Program-made: the position numbers and the translations under genes
The notes under the pieces: generated by a model
Database searches by the model: none
Told to the model about the DNA's origin: nothing
The model's input: the letters and a program-made list of their open reading frames with translations, nothing else
DNA from: Candidatus Buchananbacteria bacterium CG10_big_fil_rev_8_21_14_0_10_33_19
Lineage (GTDB): Bacteria > Patescibacteria > ABY1 > 2-01-FULL-39-33
Direction: 5' to 3'
Assembly (NCBI GenBank): GCA_002773855.1
Contig: PEZY01000005.1
Location: forward strand, 147,435 to 211,434
Length of the DNA: 64,000 nt
In this document: piece by piece, positions 59,671 through 64,000 of the stretch
Numbering within the stretch: the first letter of the stretch is position 1
How the letters are laid out: each line of letters begins with the position of its first letter

Positions 59671-61200
59671 ATGTTTAAATATAAAAAAATAAAAAAAGAA
59701 ACTATAATTTTATTTGTCATTTTATTTTTTGCCTTAATTATAAGATTAAATTTTTGGCTTCACTTTGGTGATTTTACTTGGGATGAAGGCTCACATTCAT
59801 TATCTGGCATTCTAATAGCTAAAACAATTATCAATGGCTTTGATTATAATTATTTTAGAAATTTTACCGATCACTACTGGGCTAGTACTGGTAGTCTATT
59901 CTTTTTTCCTTGGGGCTATACCATTTTAACCACTATATCTTATTTAATATTTGGCTTTAGCGAACTAACTGCTAGGCTGCCAAGTATGCTATTTAGCCTA
60001 ATTTCAATTCCAGTTATTTATATATTGGGTAAAAAACTTTTTGATAAAAATATTGGTTTACTCTCAGCCTATTTGATGGCCATTAATCCCTATTTTATTA
60101 CCAGAGGTGGTGTGGCTATAGTTGACGTGCCGATGACCTGTTTAATTATGGCTGGTCTCTATTTTTATTTGTTAGGTTTAGATTCATCTAAAATTAAACC
60201 ATGGTTAATGTCTGGATTATTTCTTGGTCTAGCCGGATTGATGAAGCCGACTGGTTTTATTGTTTTTCCATTTTTAATATTACTAACTATTTATAACAAA
60301 AATTATAAATATTTATTTAAAAAACAATTTATCGTTTTTATAATTACTGGGGTGATTGTTTTTTTATCTTATTTCGGTTTTGGTGTTTTAGCTTTTTTTG
60401 TCCTGCCTAAATTTGGCCTCATAACATCATCTGAGGGACTGGCGGTATTTAAAAATATCTTTCAATGGTTTGGTCGAATTTTACCAGAAAAATATTTCAA
60501 CTTATTTGGTGAAAAATTAATTTACGCTAATTATGGTGACCCCAATTGGACCACTTTTAACGGTTGGTATTATTATTTATTACTCATACCAAAACAACTA
60601 GGCTCTCTGTCTATATTTCTAACTTCTATCATAGGCACTATTTATTTAAGTACAATAAAAAATAAAAAAAAATCATTCTATTTAACAATATTTTTTATCC
60701 TGTACATTTATTTAATTTTTACCGCTATTGCCAATAAAGATCCACGCTATACTATGCCCTTAATTCCTTTTATGATAATATTGTCAGCAGTTGGCATTAA
60801 TTATTTATATAATTCATTTACTAGCAAAAATTTACAAATAATTATTGCGACCTTGCTTTTGTCAGCACTCACTTATTTATCTATTAATAGCATCATTAAT
60901 TCAAACTTCAACGCTATCGGCAATAATCTTGAATCTAGTATAGAGAGTATTATGGCCCTGAAACCAGGTTTAGTAGTGCCACTGCACGAAAATAATATTG
61001 TAAATACACAAACCATTAGTTTTTACTTAGCTATTCACGATAATAATCTAAACTACAGTGTGAAATGGCCAGATGATATTTCCATAGCTGACTATGTTGT
61101 AGTCCAAAAAGAAAGTGATGTCCTAGGCTTTAGCGTAGTTTTAATTAAAAATCGTTTTCATTTATTACCAAAAAATCTTATTTTCTCCGATTATAAATAA
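59671..61200 (+). CDS. GT39-like (PMT/ArnT) polytopic glycosyltransferase
   Basis: 509 residues, about eleven helices. The first outer loop HFGDFTWDEGSHSLSGILIAK carries the D-E pair typical of this family, followed by LTARLPSMLFSLISIPVIYILGKKLFDKNIGLLSAYLMAINPYFI, and the late KDPRYTMPLIPFMIILSAVGI matches the PMT_2 block that precedes the last helices. Likely transfers a sugar from a polyprenyl-phosphate donor to a surface acceptor. The stop is immediately followed by the next ATG. Confidence 0.88.
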   Translation: MFKYKKIKKETIILFVILFFALIIRLNFWLHFGDFTWDEGSHSLSGILIAKTIINGFDYNYFRNFTDHYWASTGSLFFFPWGYTILTTISYLIFGFSELTARLPSMLFSLISIPVIYILGKKLFDKNIGLLSAYLMAINPYFITRGGVAIVDVPMTCLIMAGLYFYLLGLDSSKIKPWLMSGLFLGLAGLMKPTGFIVFPFLILLTIYNKNYKYLFKKQFIVFIITGVIVFLSYFGFGVLAFFVLPKFGLITSSEGLAVFKNIFQWFGRILPEKYFNLFGEKLIYANYGDPNWTTFNGWYYYLLLIPKQLGSLSIFLTSIIGTIYLSTIKNKKKSFYLTIFFILYIYLIFTAIANKDPRYTMPLIPFMIILSAVGINYLYNSFTSKNLQIIIATLLLSALTYLSINSIINSNFNAIGNNLESSIESIMALKPGLVVPLHENNIVNTQTISFYLAIHDNNLNYSVKWPDDISIADYVVVQKESDVLGFSVVLIKNRFHLLPKNLIFSDYK

Positions 61201-63144
61201 ATGTATTGTCCAATTTGCCAATCTCAAAAAATAAAATATTATCATCAAAAAGATGGTTATAAAATTTATAGTTGCCAAAATTGTGATTTACTATTTGTTT
61301 GGCCGATGCCAAATAATCTAAAAGAAACCTACCAAGAAAATTATTTTGAAAATACTGATCCAGATAATAATCTAGGTTATATAGATTATGAAAAACGCCA
61401 AAAGTTAATGAGCAATATATTTACCAAATATTTAATAATTATAAATAAATTATCAAATGGTCATAAACTATTTGATATCGGAGCAGCTAGTGGGCACTTT
61501 TTAAAAATAGCCAAGAAATATCACTGGCAAACTCTTGGCATTGATATATCAGAATACGCTGAGAGTCAAGCTCTCAAGAATGGCGAGTCAGTTTTGGCTG
61601 GTGACTTTATTACAACCAACATAACAGAAAAATTTGATGTTATTACGATGTGGGATGTTATAGAACATGTTGATAGTCCCACCAACTACATTAAAAAAAT
61701 CAATCAACTTTTAAATAGTAACGGTCTCATAGCTTTGACTACCGTAGACAAAAGTAGTGTCTGGGCTAAAATCACTGGCAGGTTTTGGCACCTGATAATC
61801 CCCCCTGAACACTTGTTTTATTTTTCTAAAAAAAGTCTTACTAAACTTCTAGAAAAAAACGGCTTTGAAATACTGACCACTAAAAAGATTGGTCGACGAT
61901 CTTATTTACCTCAAATTTTAAAAACACTCTATCGTTGGCAAGGTTTAAAAATATGGCACCAACTTTATCAATATACATCTAAAAATGATTTCTTAAAAAA
62001 TATAGTTATTCCTTTTAATATTCGTGATAATATATTTTTAATAGCCCAAAAAAAACCTGAAATTGCTATATTTCACAATTTTATGGACAATATTGGTGGA
62101 GCAGAAATTGTCAGTTTAACCTTAGCTAAAGAATTAAATGCTGATTTTTATTCTACCAACATCTGCAAAGAAAAAATAAATAAACTGGGTTTTAAAAATA
62201 TACCAATAAAATCCATTGGCCGAGTACCAATTAATGCCCCACTTAAACAACAACTTTCTCTTTGGAAGTTTAGTCGCCTAAATCTAAATACTAAATATAA
62301 AAACTATATTATTAGTGGTGATTGGGCGATTTCAGCAGGCGTAAAAAATAGACCAAATCTATGGTATGTCCACTCGCCTATTCGTGAGATTTGGGATTTA
62401 TATGAATACACCAAAAAAAATAATGTACCAAGAATTATTTGGTGGATATTCGATTTATGGGTAAAATATAATAGATACCTTAACAAAAAATATGTCAAAA
62501 ATATAGATAAAATCGTCTGTAATTCAATTAATACTCAACGACGAATAAAAAAATATTTAAACAAAGATGCTGTAGTGATTAATCCGCCAATTGATACTAA
62601 AAAATTTTATTATAATCAAAATGGTGATTTCTGGCTAAGCGTCAATAGATTGATTACTCATAAAAGAGTCGAGATGCAACTAGAGGCTTTTAAAAACCTA
62701 CCAAATGAAAAATTAATAATTGTAGGTAGCTATGAAAAATCCGTCCATTTTAAAAAATACGCAAATTATATTAACAACATTAAACCAGACAACGTCACTA
62801 TTTTAAACTGGATAGATCAAAAGCAATTAATTGATTTATACGCCAATTGTAAGGGCTTTATTACTACTTCTAAGGATGAGGACTTTGGAATGACCGCTGT
62901 AGAAGCCATGGCCTCTGGTAAAGCAGTTATTGCCCCTAACGAAGGTGGCTACAAAGAAACAATTATTCACCAAGTAACTGGCTTATTGATTGATGATATA
63001 GACTCAGAAAAAATAATTCAAGCTATAAAATTAATTAATACTAAGCCTGAAAAGTATAAAAATGATTGTCAAAATAGAGCCAATAACTTCGATACAAAAA
63101 TATTTATTGATAAGATTAAAAAAATTTTACAAAAAACTAATTAA
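61201..63144 (+). CDS. fusion: zinc-knuckle SAM methyltransferase + GT4 glycosyltransferase
   Basis: 647 residues. Residues 1-30 form a zinc knuckle (CPICQSQK...CQNCDLLF). A class I methyltransferase follows to about 285 (GHKLFDIGAASGHFLKIAKK, FDVITMWDVIEHVDSPTNYI, PPEHLFYFSKKSL), the typical order of surface-polysaccharide methyltransferases. Residues 287-640 are a GT4 domain (IAIFHNFMDNIGGAEIVSLTLAK, WYVHSPIREIWDLYEY, SVNRLITHKRVEMQLEAF, EDFGMTAVEAMASGKAVIAPNEGG with the E-x7-E-type nucleotide-sugar site). Second GT/methyltransferase fusion in the same operon. No gap to either neighbour beyond 3 bp. Confidence 0.93.
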   Translation: MYCPICQSQKIKYYHQKDGYKIYSCQNCDLLFVWPMPNNLKETYQENYFENTDPDNNLGYIDYEKRQKLMSNIFTKYLIIINKLSNGHKLFDIGAASGHFLKIAKKYHWQTLGIDISEYAESQALKNGESVLAGDFITTNITEKFDVITMWDVIEHVDSPTNYIKKINQLLNSNGLIALTTVDKSSVWAKITGRFWHLIIPPEHLFYFSKKSLTKLLEKNGFEILTTKKIGRRSYLPQILKTLYRWQGLKIWHQLYQYTSKNDFLKNIVIPFNIRDNIFLIAQKKPEIAIFHNFMDNIGGAEIVSLTLAKELNADFYSTNICKEKINKLGFKNIPIKSIGRVPINAPLKQQLSLWKFSRLNLNTKYKNYIISGDWAISAGVKNRPNLWYVHSPIREIWDLYEYTKKNNVPRIIWWIFDLWVKYNRYLNKKYVKNIDKIVCNSINTQRRIKKYLNKDAVVINPPIDTKKFYYNQNGDFWLSVNRLITHKRVEMQLEAFKNLPNEKLIIVGSYEKSVHFKKYANYINNIKPDNVTILNWIDQKQLIDLYANCKGFITTSKDEDFGMTAVEAMASGKAVIAPNEGGYKETIIHQVTGLLIDDIDSEKIIQAIKLINTKPEKYKNDCQNRANNFDTKIFIDKIKKILQKTN

Positions 63145-63147
63145 AAA

Positions 63148-63858
63148 ATGAAGCTAACTAAAGCAATTGAAAGTAAAAGAAATAGTCATAATATTTTATG
63201 GAGATTTTTAGTCTACACCAAAGATACCTTATGGAAAATAATAAATAATCATAATTCAAATTATATAATTTCTTTTGTTGGTGGCCTTATATATAAAAAA
63301 CAATTCAAAAATCTAAAAACTTATTGTATGTTTGTTGGCTACCCCAGAAGTGGACATAGCCTAATTGGCTCTATACTAGATGCTCATCCTAATATGATAA
63401 TATCCCATGAACTAAACACTTTAAAATATTTAGAACGTGGATTTAAAAAATATCAAATTTATTATTCTATAATCAGAAACTCTAGAAATTTTAATAAAAT
63501 AAATAGAACCCATACTGGCTATAATTATTTTGTAAATAATCAATGGCATGGTAATTTTTCTAAACTAACAGTCATCGGTGATAAACTTGGCTGTGGCACT
63601 TTATATTGGATCAAAGAAAGACCATGGGTTATAAATAAATTCTTTAAAATTAATGCCAATTTAAAGATTAAATTTATACATGTTATTAGAAATCCCTACG
63701 ATAACATAACCACTATGGCCAAAAGAGAAAATATTCCTCTGGCAGAAGCCACCGATTGGTATTTTTATTTAGTTGATGTAATTGAATCAATAAAAAAACA
63801 AAAAAATAAATACAAATTAAACACTCCTGCTGAAAGAATATTTAAAATGGATATTTAG
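63148..63858 (+). CDS. sulfotransferase-fold protein, possibly C-terminally shortened
   Basis: 236 residues. MFVGYPRSGHSLIGSILDAHP holds the PAPS 5'-phosphosulfate loop, and KFIHVIRNPYDNITTMAKR the 3'-phosphate motif (R-x-P-x-D). The C-terminal portion that usually follows, 60-100 residues with the final PAPS-binding loop, is missing: the protein ends ERIFKMDI at a TAG just 6 bp before a terminator. It may be a naturally short form or a decayed gene. Last gene of the glycan operon; points to sulfation of the product. Confidence 0.75.
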   Translation: MKLTKAIESKRNSHNILWRFLVYTKDTLWKIINNHNSNYIISFVGGLIYKKQFKNLKTYCMFVGYPRSGHSLIGSILDAHPNMIISHELNTLKYLERGFKKYQIYYSIIRNSRNFNKINRTHTGYNYFVNNQWHGNFSKLTVIGDKLGCGTLYWIKERPWVINKFFKINANLKIKFIHVIRNPYDNITTMAKRENIPLAEATDWYFYLVDVIESIKKQKNKYKLNTPAERIFKMDI

Positions 63859-63863
63859 CAACT

Positions 63864-63896
63864 AAAAAGCAATGAAATTATATTCATTGCTTTTTT
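63864..63896. terminator. bidirectional terminator ending the glycan operon
   Basis: AAAAAGCAATGAA / TTCATTGCTTTTT, loop ATTATA. It also stands 15 bp beyond the stop of the converging gene at 63912. Confidence 0.9.
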
Positions 63897-63911
63897 AAAT
63901 ACCCCAACAGA

Positions 63912-64000
63912 CTAAGCTTCTGGAACTGGATCAGGAGTTGGAGTTGGAGTTGGAGTTGGAGTTGGAGTTACTTCTGGAACTGGATCAGGAGTTGGAGTTG
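63912..64000 (-). CDS. C-terminal Pro-Thr repeat tail of a protein entering from the right
   Basis: Minus strand, stop TAG at 63912-63914, open to the window edge (29 codons visible). The tail reads as alternating Thr-Pro with the unit PDPVPE occurring twice. The DNA repeat unit is ACTCCA. Such Pro-Thr stretches are common as wall-spanning or surface linkers. The rest of the gene is outside the window. Confidence 0.7.
   Translation of the reverse strand, partial: TPTPDPVPEVTPTPTPTPTPTPDPVPEA

Noticed and set aside
1..64000. UGA recoding as in Gracilibacteria/Absconditabacteria
   Set aside because: No gene needs in-frame TGA, and the elp3 TGA falls exactly at the family's normal end.

Overview
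The window is 64 kb of a low-GC bacterial chromosome (single lines counted by hand in core genes give about 28-35% GC). The gene content best fits the Candidate Phyla Radiation / Patescibacteria, perhaps a Parcubacteria-like lineage. Signs are compact operons, many starts without a Shine-Dalgarno site, a FemX-type ligase, a half-size MFS protein, an EF-P with a non-lysine tip, an N-terminally extended RNase J and a giant Cys-rich secreted protein beside a TrbL/VirB6-like membrane protein. The code is standard: TAA and TAG dominate and TGA was seen only once, as the elp3 stop. Assignment below phylum is inference.

Layout. 1-11149 (minus) is a secretion/surface operon with its own promoter: a membrane-anchored Ca-binding-repeat protein, a 3003-residue Cys-rich secreted protein and a TrbL/VirB6-like protein cut by the window edge. 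11175-19045 holds rsmA, two paralogous MFS proteins, a FemX-like ligase, a GNAT protein, a nucleotidyltransferase and a sulfotransferase. 19143-27695 is mostly housekeeping (leuS, efp, rpsR, ssb, rpsF, a Trm11-like methyltransferase, a DnaQ-like exonuclease, ychF) plus one orphan gene of unknown family.

27696-30032 is the most unusual stretch. A second member of that orphan family, strikingly GC-rich, sits between two copies of a 173-bp foldback repeat, with more palindromes and short dispersed repeats around it. 30033-36885 carries folD, glyA, a divergent elp3 / Trm9-like pair whose start codons abut in CATATG, a phosphohexomutase and trpS. 36895-37839 has two tiny genes and a SpeD-like gene. 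37890-43000 has a half-MFS, rnj, an odd tRNA-like sequence, a peptide-binding protein and secG. 43037-52657 has a DsbA-like/cyclophilin pair, an orphan gene, uvrA, a second orphan, recA, a RodZ-like gene and trhO. After ftsK, 55525-63858 is a six-gene glycan operon with two GT/methyltransferase fusions and a second sulfotransferase. The last 89 bases are the Pro-Thr-rich tail of an incoming minus-strand gene.

Functional threads. DsbA-like and cyclophilin enzymes, anchored outside the membrane, could fold the Cys-rich giant protein. Elp3 plus a Trm9-like enzyme suggests bacterial cm5U/mcm5U-type wobble-uridine modification, and TrhO adds a second wobble-uridine enzyme. Several free-standing genes (24926, 28549, 37450, 44620, 48978) share strong TTGACA-17-TATA-type promoters, 40-100 nt leaders and their own terminators, unlike the leader-poor housekeeping genes.
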